64,000 nt of DNA, taken from assembly GCF_010384365.1 (NCBI RefSeq), contig NZ_CP048397.1, forward strand, positions 6,386,001 through 6,450,000, written 5' to 3'. This DNA is from Streptomyces sp. S4.7. GTDB lineage: Bacteria > Actinomycetota > Actinomycetes > Streptomycetales > Streptomycetaceae. Both the position numbers and the translations under genes were made by a program. Within the stretch, counting starts at the first letter, position 1; each line of letters begins with the position of its first letter. The notes beneath the pieces are model-generated. The model did no database searches and was not told the DNA's origin. It saw only the letters and a program-made list of their open reading frames with translations. Of the stretch, positions 44,844 through 53,499 are shown piece by piece.

Positions 44844-45727
44844 CCGGCACGCCCACGACACCCCTGGTCGAACTGGACGACGTCAGTAAGTACTACGGCA
44901 ACATCCGCGCCCTCGAAGGCGTCTCGCTGGAGGTGCACGCGGGCGAGATCACCTGCGTGCTGGGTGACAACGGCGCGGGCAAGTCCACCCTCATCAAGAT
45001 CGTCGCGGGTCTGCACCGCCACGACGCGGGCGAATTCCTCATCGAGGGCACGAGGACCACGCTCGGCTCGCCGCGCGAGGCGCTGGACCTGGGCATCGCC
45101 ACCGTCTACCAGGACCTCGCCGTCGTACCGCTCATGCCCGTCTGGCGGAACTTCTTCCTCGGCTCCGAGCCGACGAAGGGCGCCGGCCCCTTCAAGCGCC
45201 TCGACGTCGAACAGATGCGCCGCACCACCCGCGAGGAGCTGCTGCGGATGGGCATCGACCTGCGCGACGTCGACCAGCCCATCGGCACCCTGTCCGGTGG
45301 CGAACGGCAGTGCGTGGCGATCGCGCGCGCCGTCCACTTCGGCGCCAAGGTCCTCGTCCTGGACGAGCCGACCGCCGCGCTCGGCGTGAAACAGTCCGGA
45401 GTCGTACTGAAGTACGTGGCCGCCGCGCGTGACGCGGGACTCGGCGTGGTCCTGATCACCCACAACCCGCACCACGCCTATCTCGTCGGCAATCGGTTCG
45501 TCCTGCTCAAGCGCGGTGTGATGGCCGGCAGCCACACCAGGGAATCAATCACCCTGGACGAGCTGACGCGCCAGATGGCGGGCGGCTCGGAGCTCGAGGA
45601 GCTCAGCCACGAGCTGGCCAAGGCCCCCGCCCCGGCCCATGTCGGTGGCCGCCCGGTGGACGGCGGAGGGCATCTTGTCGACCAGGACGAGAAGGGCGAG
45701 CCTTCCGGCGGCACCGCCAAGCCCTGA
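44840..45727 (+). CDS. Sugar ABC transporter ATP-binding protein (single NBD)
   Basis: 295 residues with one nucleotide-binding domain: Walker A GDNGAGKSTLIK, signature LSGGERQCVAIAR, Walker B VLVLDEPTAAL and the switch His in LITHNPHHAY. Unlike RbsA/MglA it has one, not two, NBDs, as in FrcA-type systems, so it should work as a homodimer. It ends in a short disordered tail. Confidence 0.92.
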   Translation: MTGTPTTPLVELDDVSKYYGNIRALEGVSLEVHAGEITCVLGDNGAGKSTLIKIVAGLHRHDAGEFLIEGTRTTLGSPREALDLGIATVYQDLAVVPLMPVWRNFFLGSEPTKGAGPFKRLDVEQMRRTTREELLRMGIDLRDVDQPIGTLSGGERQCVAIARAVHFGAKVLVLDEPTAALGVKQSGVVLKYVAAARDAGLGVVLITHNPHHAYLVGNRFVLLKRGVMAGSHTRESITLDELTRQMAGGSELEELSHELAKAPAPAHVGGRPVDGGGHLVDQDEKGEPSGGTAKP

Positions 45728-46001
45728 CCGACCTCCGTACCGCCCGGATGGCAGAATCGGCGGTGGTGGGCAACCGTCCACCGCCGCCGTCCCGGACACC
45801 CGGTTCGGTGCGCCCCCGATCCGCAGGGACGACACGACACGTGCGAGCACCCAGGCCGCGTTCCGGTAGCAGCGCCGACCGTCCGGCCGGCGGCCCCGGG
45901 ACCCGACGGACCCACCCCGGGGCGTGTCGTCACAGCCCCCGCCCCGGCTCGACGGACCCCCGGCGTACGGCGGCTCCCCGGCACCCGAGGGGGCCGGTCC
46001 G

Positions 46002-47378
46002 ATGAGTACCTACCGTGATCTCACCCACCGCGGCTCCGCGCGCGCCACCGTCCTGCGGACCGTCGGCACCCGCGAACGCCGCTCGCACGCCTCCGCGCCC
46101 CGCGTGCCCACCGTCGGGATCGACATCGGCGGGACGAAGGTGATGGCCGGCGTCGTCGACCCGGACGGCAACATCCTGGAGAAGATCCGCACCGAGACGC
46201 CGGACAAGTCCAAGAGCCCGAAGGTCGTCGAGGACACCATCGTCGAGCTGGTGCTCGACCTCTCCGACCGGCACGACGTGCACGCCGTCGGCATCGGCGC
46301 GGCCGGCTGGGTCGACGCCGACCGCGCGAAGGTCCTCTTCGCCCCGCACCTCGCCTGGCGCGACGAGCCGCTCAGGGACTCGATCTCCTCCCGGCTCGCC
46401 GTCCCGGTGATGGTCGACAACGACGCGAACACCGCCGCCTGGGCGGAGTGGCGCTTCGGCGCCGGACGCGGCGAGGACCACCTCGTCATGATCACGCTCG
46501 GTACCGGTATCGGCGGCGCCATACTGGAGGACGGCCGGGTCAAGCGCGGCAAGTACGGCGTGGCCGGCGAGTTCGGCCATATGCAGGTGGTGCCCGCCGG
46601 ACACCGCTGCCCGTGCGGCAACCGGGGCTGCTGGGAGCAGTACAGCTCGGGCAACGCGCTCGTCAGGGAGGCCAGGGAGCTGGCCGCCGCCGACTCCCCG
46701 GTGGCGTACAACCTCATCGAACGCGTCAAGGGCCACATCCCCGACATCACCGGACCGCTGATCACCGAGCTGGCCCGCGAGGGCGACGCCATGTGCGTCG
46801 AACTGCTCCAGGAGATCGGCCAGTGGCTCGGCGTCGGCATCGCGAATCTGGCGGCGGCGCTCGACCCGTCCTGCTTCGTCATCGGCGGCGGTGTCAGCGC
46901 GGCGGACGATCTGCTGATCGGCCCCGCCAGGGAGGCCTTCCGCCGCCAGCTCACCGGGCGCGGCTACCGGCCCGAGGCCCGGATCGCCAAGGCGCAGCTC
47001 GGCCCCGAGGCGGGCATGGTCGGCGCGGCCGACCTCTCGCGGCTCGTCGCCCGCCGCTTCCGCCGGGCCAACCGGCGCAGGCTTGAGCGGTACGAGAAGT
47101 ACGAGCTGTACGCGGAGGCGATCCGCACCGGCCGGATGCCGCAGGAACTGCGAGAGGAGCAGGAGCTGCGCGAGGCCGAGGAGTCCCGCGCCGCGGCGGT
47201 GCGGGAACGCCAGGAGTCCGCCGAGGCGGCCCGGCCGAAGCCGGAGGCGCCAAAAACGGCGCCGGAGCCCGAGCCGGGAACGCGGGCGCCCGGCGCGCCG
47301 GAGCCGTCCGACCCGCCGCGAGAACACCGTACGAGTCCCAGCCGAGCCCCCCGCACCAGCCAGGAACCTCCCTCATGA
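46002..47378 (+). CDS. ROK-family sugar kinase with long charged C-terminal tail
   Basis: 458 residues, about 60-140 longer than most ROK kinases. The phosphate motif is VGIDIGGTKVMAGV, the catalytic stretch is MVDNDANTAAWAEW, and the zinc motif is HRCPCGNRGCWEQY. After about residue 355 the protein changes to an Arg/Glu-rich helix (EEQELREAEESRAAAVRERQ) and then a Pro/Glu/Ala-rich disordered end. The family phosphorylates sugars such as glucose; here it most likely phosphorylates the sugar brought in by the upstream transporter. The next gene overlaps its stop. Confidence 0.85.
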   Translation: MSTYRDLTHRGSARATVLRTVGTRERRSHASAPRVPTVGIDIGGTKVMAGVVDPDGNILEKIRTETPDKSKSPKVVEDTIVELVLDLSDRHDVHAVGIGAAGWVDADRAKVLFAPHLAWRDEPLRDSISSRLAVPVMVDNDANTAAWAEWRFGAGRGEDHLVMITLGTGIGGAILEDGRVKRGKYGVAGEFGHMQVVPAGHRCPCGNRGCWEQYSSGNALVREARELAAADSPVAYNLIERVKGHIPDITGPLITELAREGDAMCVELLQEIGQWLGVGIANLAAALDPSCFVIGGGVSAADDLLIGPAREAFRRQLTGRGYRPEARIAKAQLGPEAGMVGAADLSRLVARRFRRANRRRLERYEKYELYAEAIRTGRMPQELREEQELREAEESRAAAVRERQESAEAARPKPEAPKTAPEPEPGTRAPGAPEPSDPPREHRTSPSRAPRTSQEPPS

Positions 47379-47950
47379 CCGTGCCCCGACAGTCGACGCC
47401 CTCCGACGACGTCCCGAAGCCGCCGGAGAACCACGGTCATATGGTCCGCCGCCGGTGGGTGACGGCGATAGTGATCGTGCTGCTCATCGGCATCCCCGCC
47501 GGCTATCTGGTGATCTCGGCGGGCCAGAGCAGGCGCAGCGGACTCGACAAGGAGCTGGAGTCCTCGGCGACCGGCCTCACGGACGCGGTGCCGTCCCGGA
47601 TGAAGCAGCGGGTCTTCGAGGTGCCGATCCCGGCACGCGCCACGAACGTGCGCTACTACGAGACGAGCAACTGGAAGTCCAGCCGTCTGTATGTGCAGTT
47701 CAACGTGACGTCCGGGCGGCTGGACACCTTCCTCACCGAACTGGGCTCGCACCGCTCGGAGTTGAAGGAGGGCAACGTCACGATCGCGCCCCGCGATTCG
47801 CGCACCGTCGGCTGGGACTTCGTCCCCACCCGGGTCTGGTCGGGCACCACGCACAAGCAGAAGGACCCACGCCCGACGCAGGACATCACCGTCGACCTGA
47901 GTGATCCGGCGATGCCCCACGTGTACGTGGTCTCCACGACGACCCCCTGA
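47375..47950 (+). CDS. Single-pass membrane protein of unknown function
   Basis: 191 residues with one helix (WVTAIVIVLLIGIPAGYLVIS, residues about 29-49) and an extracytoplasmic domain of about 140 residues. The latter includes VRYYETSNWKSSRLYVQFNV and VGWDFVPTRVWSG. ATG overlaps the kinase stop by 4 nt, so the two are cotranslated. I do not recognise a functional family. Confidence 0.7.
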   Translation: MTVPRQSTPSDDVPKPPENHGHMVRRRWVTAIVIVLLIGIPAGYLVISAGQSRRSGLDKELESSATGLTDAVPSRMKQRVFEVPIPARATNVRYYETSNWKSSRLYVQFNVTSGRLDTFLTELGSHRSELKEGNVTIAPRDSRTVGWDFVPTRVWSGTTHKQKDPRPTQDITVDLSDPAMPHVYVVSTTTP

Positions 47951-48080
47951 CCGCGGCGGCAACTCCGCGACCACGGCCGCCCGTCGACCGGTACCGGCGT
48001 CCGGGACGTCCACTCGGGCCGCTCACACGCGCCGGGACACCGACGCGTGCCGCTGCTCCGGCCGGGCCGGGACGCGCCGC

Positions 48081-48137
48081 CAAGTGGGCGCCAACTCGCC
48101 GCGTAGCCCCGGCCAATTCCTCCCGCCGAAGCTGTGG
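48081..48137 (+). promoter_or_regulatory. SARP-type operator before the FAD monooxygenase
   Basis: CAAG (48081), CAAC (48092), GTAG (48103) and CAAT (48114) begin exactly 11 bp apart with 7-bp spacers. Ten bp after the last unit lies GAAGCTGTGG (48128-48137) followed by CCAGG. The same arrangement, with identical spacing to GAAGCTGTGG, is found before the ligase gene. Confidence 0.65.
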
Positions 48138-48180
48138 CCAGGCTGCGGTTCGGGCCGTCACCTCATGTCATGGAAGGCCG

Positions 48181-49959
48181 ATGATGGAAGCAGTCGAGGT
48201 TCCGGTTCTGATAGTGGGCGGCGGAGGGTGCGGGCTGTCCGCTTCCGTCTTCCTCTCCGACCACGGTGTCGACCACCTGCTGGTGGAACGGCACCCCGAC
48301 ACGTCGATACTGCCGAGGGCCCACTACCTCAATCAGCGCACGATGGAGATCTTCCGCCAGCACGGGCTCGACGGCGAAGTGGCCGAACAGGGTGCGCCGC
48401 TGGAGAAGTTCGGCAAGGTGCGCTGGCAGACCACGCTCACCGGCGACGGGCCGCTGGACGCGCGGGTGATCCATGAGATGGACGCCTTCGGCGGCGGTGC
48501 GCTCAGTGAGACGTACGCGGCGGCGGGCCCCGTTTCGACCACCAAACTGCCGCAGCTCCGGCTGGAGCCCGTCCTGCGCCGTCACGCCGAGGAGCGCAAC
48601 CCCGGGCGCGTCCTGTTCGGCCACGAGCTGACCACGTTCGCCGACGACGGTGACCGCGTCCTCGCCGAGATCCGGGACACCGCGACCGGCGAGATCACCA
48701 AGGTGGCGGCACGCTACATGATCGCGGCCGACGGAGGTCGTACGGTCGGTGCCGCTCTCGGTGTGGAGCTGCGGGGCACGCCCAGGATGGTCGATGTCAC
48801 GACCGCGTACTTCTCCGCCGACCTGTCGGCCTGGTGGCACGACGGCACGATCATCACCTGGTTCGTGAACCCCTACCGCGCCGACCTCTCCAGCACGCTG
48901 CTGGAGATGGGCCCCACCTGGGGACGGAACTGCGAGGAGTGGGGCCTGCACTTCGCCCTCGGCGACACCGACCGCTCCGACGGGCGCGCGGTCGCCGCCC
49001 GGATGCGTGAGGTGCTCGGCCTGCCCGAACTGGACCTGACCCTGCACAAGTTGACGCAGTGGACCGTCGAGGGCGTGCTCGCCGACCGCTACCGGGACGG
49101 CCGGGTCCTGCTGGCCGGCGACGCCGCCCACCGCCAGCCGCCCACCACCGGGCTCGGCCTCAACGGCGGCATCCAGGACGTGCACAACCTCGCGTGGAAG
49201 CTGGCCGCGGTGCTCACCGGTCGCGCCGACGACAGCCTGCTCGACACCTACGAGGCGGAGCGGCGGCCGGTCGGCGGACAGAACGTCGACTGGGGACTGT
49301 CCACGTGGTTCCACCACCGGGTCATGACCGACGCCGCCATCGGCCTCGGTGCGCACATCCCGCCGGAGCACCGGGCGTCGGCGTTCGCCACGTTCTTCGA
49401 CCCGTCGCCGGTCGGCACCGCCGTACGGGCACGGGGTGCGGAGATCTTCGGTACGCACCGCGCCGAGTGCCAGGCGCACGACCTGGAGATCGGCTTCGTG
49501 TACGAGGAGGGAGCGGTCGTCGGCGACGGCAGTCAGCCGCCACCGCGCGCGCCCATGGGCGACGTGCACCACCCGACGACCCGCCCCGGCCATCTGCTGC
49601 CGCATGCCTGGATCGAGCACGCCGGGCGCCGTCTGTCGACCCACGACCTGACCGGCGCCGCGACCGGCTTCGCGCTGCTCACCGGCCCGGCGGGCACGCC
49701 GTGGTGCGAGGCGGCCGAGCGGATCGCGGAGCAGTTCTCGATCCCGATCACCGTGGCCCGCATCGGGAGCGGCGCGGAATTCACCGACGGCGACGGGGGA
49801 TGGGCGGCGGTCCGGCAGATCACCGACGAGGGGGCCGTACTCGTGCGCCCCGACAACCACGTGGCATGGCGCAGTACCGCCGGCAGCGAGGATCCGGCGG
49901 GCGTCCTGGGGGACGCGGTCTCCCGCGTCCTGGCCCGCGACGCGGAAGACCGCGTCTGA
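48181..49959 (+). CDS. FAD-dependent aromatic monooxygenase (PheA/TfdB type)
   Basis: 592 residues. The FAD site is VLIVGGGGCGLSASVFLSDH, with the Arg/Asp motif near DGGRTVGAALGVELRG and the second FAD motif GRVLLAGDAAHRQPPTTGLG. A C-terminal thioredoxin-like domain follows residue 420. This class hydroxylates phenolic or polyketide rings with NAD(P)H and O2. A SARP-type operator precedes it, tying it to the naphthoquinone cluster to the right. An ATG 3 nt upstream of the apparent second Met makes the exact start uncertain by one codon. Confidence 0.85.
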   Translation: MMEAVEVPVLIVGGGGCGLSASVFLSDHGVDHLLVERHPDTSILPRAHYLNQRTMEIFRQHGLDGEVAEQGAPLEKFGKVRWQTTLTGDGPLDARVIHEMDAFGGGALSETYAAAGPVSTTKLPQLRLEPVLRRHAEERNPGRVLFGHELTTFADDGDRVLAEIRDTATGEITKVAARYMIAADGGRTVGAALGVELRGTPRMVDVTTAYFSADLSAWWHDGTIITWFVNPYRADLSSTLLEMGPTWGRNCEEWGLHFALGDTDRSDGRAVAARMREVLGLPELDLTLHKLTQWTVEGVLADRYRDGRVLLAGDAAHRQPPTTGLGLNGGIQDVHNLAWKLAAVLTGRADDSLLDTYEAERRPVGGQNVDWGLSTWFHHRVMTDAAIGLGAHIPPEHRASAFATFFDPSPVGTAVRARGAEIFGTHRAECQAHDLEIGFVYEEGAVVGDGSQPPPRAPMGDVHHPTTRPGHLLPHAWIEHAGRRLSTHDLTGAATGFALLTGPAGTPWCEAAERIAEQFSIPITVARIGSGAEFTDGDGGWAAVRQITDEGAVLVRPDNHVAWRSTAGSEDPAGVLGDAVSRVLARDAEDRV

Positions 49960-50127
49960 CGTCACCGGCGGAGCGGCCCCGGACGGCAGCCGCGGGTGGT
50001 GCCCACCTCCCGCGGACTCGCGAGCCGGTCCGGCCGAACCCGCTCGGCCGGCCATGTCACATTCCGCCGCCGAGGCCGCTCTAAGGGTGGTGCCAAGGTC
50101 CCACCGATGCGACAAGGAGAGATGATC

Positions 50128-51663
50128 GTGGCAACACAGAACGCGGATCTTGCGGGCGAACGGGACCCGGCAGCGGCCGGGACGACGGGCGGGGAACCGA
50201 AGCGGTGGCTGATCCTCGGCGTCATCTGCGTCGCCCAGCTCATGGTGGTGCTCGACGTGACGGTGATGAACCTCGCGCTGCCCTCGGCGCAGGAGGACCT
50301 GGACATCGCCGACGCCGACCGGCAGTGGATCGTCACCGCGTACTCACTGGCGTTCGGCAGCCTGCTGCTGTTCTGCGGGCGGCTGGTCGACCTGATCGGC
50401 CGTAAGGCGACCTTCCTCGTCGGGGCGGGCGGCTTCGCGGTCGCCTCGGCCGTCGGCGGGGCCGCGGTCAACTTCGAGATGCTGGTGACGGCCCGCGCCT
50501 GCCAGGGTGCCTTCGGCGCGCTGCTGGCACCGGCCGCCCTGGCCCTGCTGACCACGACCTTCACCGACCCGAAGGAACGGGGCAAGGCGTTCGGCGCCTT
50601 CGGCGCCGTCGCGGCCAGCGGCGCGGGCCTGGGACTGATCCTCGGCGGTTCGCTGACCTCTTCCCTGTCCTGGCGCTGGTGCATGTACATCAACCTGCTC
50701 TTCGCCGGAGTCGTGATGCTCGGAGCCTCGCTGCCGATGGCCAAGGGGGTCGGGAAGCCGGGATCCCGGCTGGACATCCCGGGCGTGGTGGCGGTGTCGG
50801 CCAGCATGTTCTGCCTGGTCTACGGCTTCTCCAACGCGGCGTCGCACAGCTGGGGCACGCCCTCGACATGGGGCTTCCTGGCCGCGGGCGGCGTCCTGCT
50901 GCTCGTGTTCGTCCTCTGGCAGGCGCGCGCCGCGCAGCCGCTGCTTCCGCCGTGGCTCGTCCTGGACCGCAACCGGGGCGGCGCCTATCTGACGATGCTG
51001 GTCGTCGGCGCCTGTATGTTCGGCCTCTTCCTGTTCCTCGTCTACTACATGCAGACCACCCTGGACTACTCGGCGATCACCTCGGGCGTCGCCCTGCTGC
51101 CGATGGTGGTGCTCACCGCGGTCGGGGCCAACGTGGGCAACATCGTGGTGATGCCGCGCTTCGGCCCGAGGCCCCTGGTCATCGCCGGTCTGCTGCTCAA
51201 CGCGACCGGGATGGCCCTGCTGACCGGGATCGGTGTGGACTCGGGCTACGCGTCCGCCCTGCTCGGGCCGACCATGGTCTCCGGTCTCGGCATGGGCTTC
51301 ATCTTCGCCTCCGTGCTGCGCACCGGCACCTCCGGAGTGGCGCCGCAGGACGCGGGCATCGCCTCGGCGAGCATCAGCACCGGTCAGCAGCTCGGCGGCG
51401 CCATCGGCACCGCGCTGCTGAACTCGATCGCGGCCGGCGCCACCACCGCGTACCTGGACAGCCATGTGCGGGGGCGGCCGACGCCCGCGCAGTTCCACCT
51501 CGCGGCGATCGACGGCTACACCACGGTGTTCTGGTGGTGCAGCGCCATCTTCGCGGCGGGCGCCGTCATCTGCGGCACGCTGCTGCGCAGCGGCCCGCTG
51601 CCGTCGCCGGTGGGCACTGCGGGCCCGGTGCCGGCCAAGCTGCCCGAGACAGCGGGACCCTGA
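50128..51663 (+). CDS. MFS drug exporter, DHA2 (EmrB/QacA) family
   Basis: About 511 residues with 14 predicted membrane helices. DHA2 motifs are LMVVLDVTVMNLALPSAQED (motif D1), the motif A region FCGRLVDLIGRKATFLVG and the antiporter motif C (AASGAGLGLILGG). GTG 50128 has AAGGAG 8 nt upstream; ATG 50122 and ATG 50107 are alternatives. It is likely the exporter or self-resistance pump of the cluster. Confidence 0.9.
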   Translation: MATQNADLAGERDPAAAGTTGGEPKRWLILGVICVAQLMVVLDVTVMNLALPSAQEDLDIADADRQWIVTAYSLAFGSLLLFCGRLVDLIGRKATFLVGAGGFAVASAVGGAAVNFEMLVTARACQGAFGALLAPAALALLTTTFTDPKERGKAFGAFGAVAASGAGLGLILGGSLTSSLSWRWCMYINLLFAGVVMLGASLPMAKGVGKPGSRLDIPGVVAVSASMFCLVYGFSNAASHSWGTPSTWGFLAAGGVLLLVFVLWQARAAQPLLPPWLVLDRNRGGAYLTMLVVGACMFGLFLFLVYYMQTTLDYSAITSGVALLPMVVLTAVGANVGNIVVMPRFGPRPLVIAGLLLNATGMALLTGIGVDSGYASALLGPTMVSGLGMGFIFASVLRTGTSGVAPQDAGIASASISTGQQLGGAIGTALLNSIAAGATTAYLDSHVRGRPTPAQFHLAAIDGYTTVFWWCSAIFAAGAVICGTLLRSGPLPSPVGTAGPVPAKLPETAGP

Positions 51664-51676
51664 CGCAACTCCCCGT

Positions 51677-51730
51677 CAGCGCCGCACGGGTACGCGCCGT
51701 CGAACGACGGCGCGTACCCGTGCGGCGCTG
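51677..51730. terminator. 26-bp perfect stem hairpin downstream of the MFS gene
   Basis: Arms 51677-51702 and 51705-51730 pair perfectly around a 2-nt loop. It lies 14 bp after the MFS stop and just before the SARP-type operator of the ligase gene. Confidence 0.85.
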
Positions 51731-51754
51731 ATCTCCGTCGGGGCGGCGGGTCGC

Positions 51755-51811
51755 CAAGCCGGTGCCAACTCGTGGGGCACTCCGGGCCAAGCCCGCTCCG
51801 GGAAGCTGTGG
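51755..51811 (+). promoter_or_regulatory. SARP-type operator before the ligase gene
   Basis: CAAG (51755), CAAC (51766), GCAC (51777) and CAAG (51788) are spaced exactly 11 bp. The heptamers include CCGGTGC and TCGTGGG. GAAGCTGTGG (51802-51811) follows 10 bp after the last unit, then ACAGG. Confidence 0.7.
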
Positions 51812-51861
51812 ACAGGGCGTATCGCTTGCCGGGAATTGAAGCTGGTCTGGATGGGGGCCTC

Positions 51862-53427
51862 ATGAGCCATGATTCGATCCACAAACGCGGCCTGTACCTG
51901 GGAGTCGTACCGGAAAGGGCGGCGGCGGCCGGGGGTGGTACGACGCCGCTCACCCTCGATCACGACCTCGACGCCCTGCCGGAGGTGGGACGGCGTCTGA
52001 CGGTCTCCGAACTCGCCGGTCATGTATCGGACCTGGCGGGCCGGATCCGGGCGGCCGGAGTGCTGCCCGGAGAGCGCGTCGTCATCCACAAGGGGGCCAA
52101 CTTCGACATCTGGCTGCTGGCCACCGCGGTGGCGCGTGCCGGTGCGATTCCGGTGATGCTGTCGCACGCGCTGGACGGCGCGACCATCGCGGCCCTGCTG
52201 GGGCGGCTCGACCAGCCGCACCTGCTGACCGACGGGGCCAAGCTCAAGTCCCTGGCCGAGGTGCCGCTGGCCGGGCTCACCAAGGGCCTGATCAGTGTGG
52301 ACGGCTCCGGGCCGGGCGTGACCTCCCTCGCCGGCCTCGCGGGATCCCCGTCGGTGCGGCCGGTGCTCCAGGGGCTGGACGAGCCGGCGCTGATCACACA
52401 CACCTCCGGCACCACCGGGCTCCCCAAGCTGGTGGTGCACACGCCGCGTACGATGCGCTCCCGGCTCCGGCCGCAGCTGTTCCTGCTGGCGCTGATGCGC
52501 AGGCGCGAGACCGTCGCGATCCATATCGCCTTCGGGCATTCGCGGATGTTCGCGGCGATGTCCCTGTGCCTCTTCCGGTCGATGCCCGTGCTCCTGGTGA
52601 ACGAGGGCGCTCCCGACGACGTCGCCGACTTCTTCGCCGAGCACCGGCCGGGGCTGATCGAGGCGCTGCCCAACTCGTTCCTGGCGTGGGAGAGCCTGGC
52701 CGACGACCCGCGCAAGCCGTTCGCGTCGGTCAAGTACTTCAGCAGTACGTTCGACGCGCTCCACCCCAGAACGGTCCGCCGGCTGCTGGGGTCCTCCGAG
52801 CGCCGGACACCGCAGTTCTTCCAGATATACGGCCAGAGCGAGGTCGGCCCGGCGGTCGGCCGGCCGTACTTCCGCAGGTCCATGCGCCGGATGGACGGGC
52901 GCTGCGTGGGCTATCCGCTGCCGGGCAGCGCGCGGGTGAGGCTGGTGAGCCAGAACGGCAAACGGCCCTCGGCGCGGAACCCCGGCTTCATCGAGGCCCG
53001 TTGGGACGGGATAGCGAAGACGTACTTCGGCGAGCAGGAGCGCTACGACGCCAACGTGCACGAGGGCTGGTGGCGCACCGGAGACGTCGGTTACCGCACC
53101 GGGTTCGGCTGCCTGCACATGCTCGACCGGGAGGTGGACGCGATCCCCGGTGTGGGCAGCAGCCTTGAGATAGAGGACCTCGTGCTGGACAGGCTGGAAG
53201 AGCTGATCGAACTCGTCGTGGTGCCGGGCCCGAGGTCCGAGGCGATCCCGGTCGTCTGCACCGACCGGGACAGGCCGCTCGACCTGGACCGCTGGCGCGC
53301 GGCCGTCGCCGAATACCCGCAGCTGGCCGATCCGGTCCAGATCCCGCTCGCCGAACTGCCGCGCACCGCAACGCTGAAGACCCGCCGGGTCGAGCTGTCC
53401 CGCCGCCTCCACGAACAGCTCCGGTGA
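51862..53427 (+). CDS. Acyl-adenylating enzyme (AMP-dependent ligase) of the cluster
   Basis: 521 residues of the ANL superfamily. Phosphate loop THTSGTTGLPKLVVH (near 182), A5-like IYGQSEVGPA (near 325), A7 GWWRTGDVGYRTGFG and a C-terminal lysine in ELPRTATLKTRRVEL are present. The hinge reads LDREVDAIPGVGSSLEIED, somewhat unlike the usual GRxKDxI...G pattern. It may activate an aromatic or short acid as adenylate or CoA ester for attachment to the naphthoquinone or to start a side chain. The acid is unknown. Confidence 0.82.
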   Translation: MSHDSIHKRGLYLGVVPERAAAAGGGTTPLTLDHDLDALPEVGRRLTVSELAGHVSDLAGRIRAAGVLPGERVVIHKGANFDIWLLATAVARAGAIPVMLSHALDGATIAALLGRLDQPHLLTDGAKLKSLAEVPLAGLTKGLISVDGSGPGVTSLAGLAGSPSVRPVLQGLDEPALITHTSGTTGLPKLVVHTPRTMRSRLRPQLFLLALMRRRETVAIHIAFGHSRMFAAMSLCLFRSMPVLLVNEGAPDDVADFFAEHRPGLIEALPNSFLAWESLADDPRKPFASVKYFSSTFDALHPRTVRRLLGSSERRTPQFFQIYGQSEVGPAVGRPYFRRSMRRMDGRCVGYPLPGSARVRLVSQNGKRPSARNPGFIEARWDGIAKTYFGEQERYDANVHEGWWRTGDVGYRTGFGCLHMLDREVDAIPGVGSSLEIEDLVLDRLEELIELVVVPGPRSEAIPVVCTDRDRPLDLDRWRAAVAEYPQLADPVQIPLAELPRTATLKTRRVELSRRLHEQLR

Positions 53428-53440
53428 CGGAGACGCTCCA

Positions 53441-53495
53441 CACACGAAAGGGCCCGGTCCCGGCATCAGATGCCGGGACCGGGCCCTTTCGTGTG
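53441..53495. terminator. 26-bp perfect bidirectional terminator hairpin
   Basis: Arms 53441-53466 and 53470-53495 are perfectly complementary around the loop CAG, between the converging ligase and flavoprotein genes. Confidence 0.9.
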
Positions 53496-53499
53496 CGGA

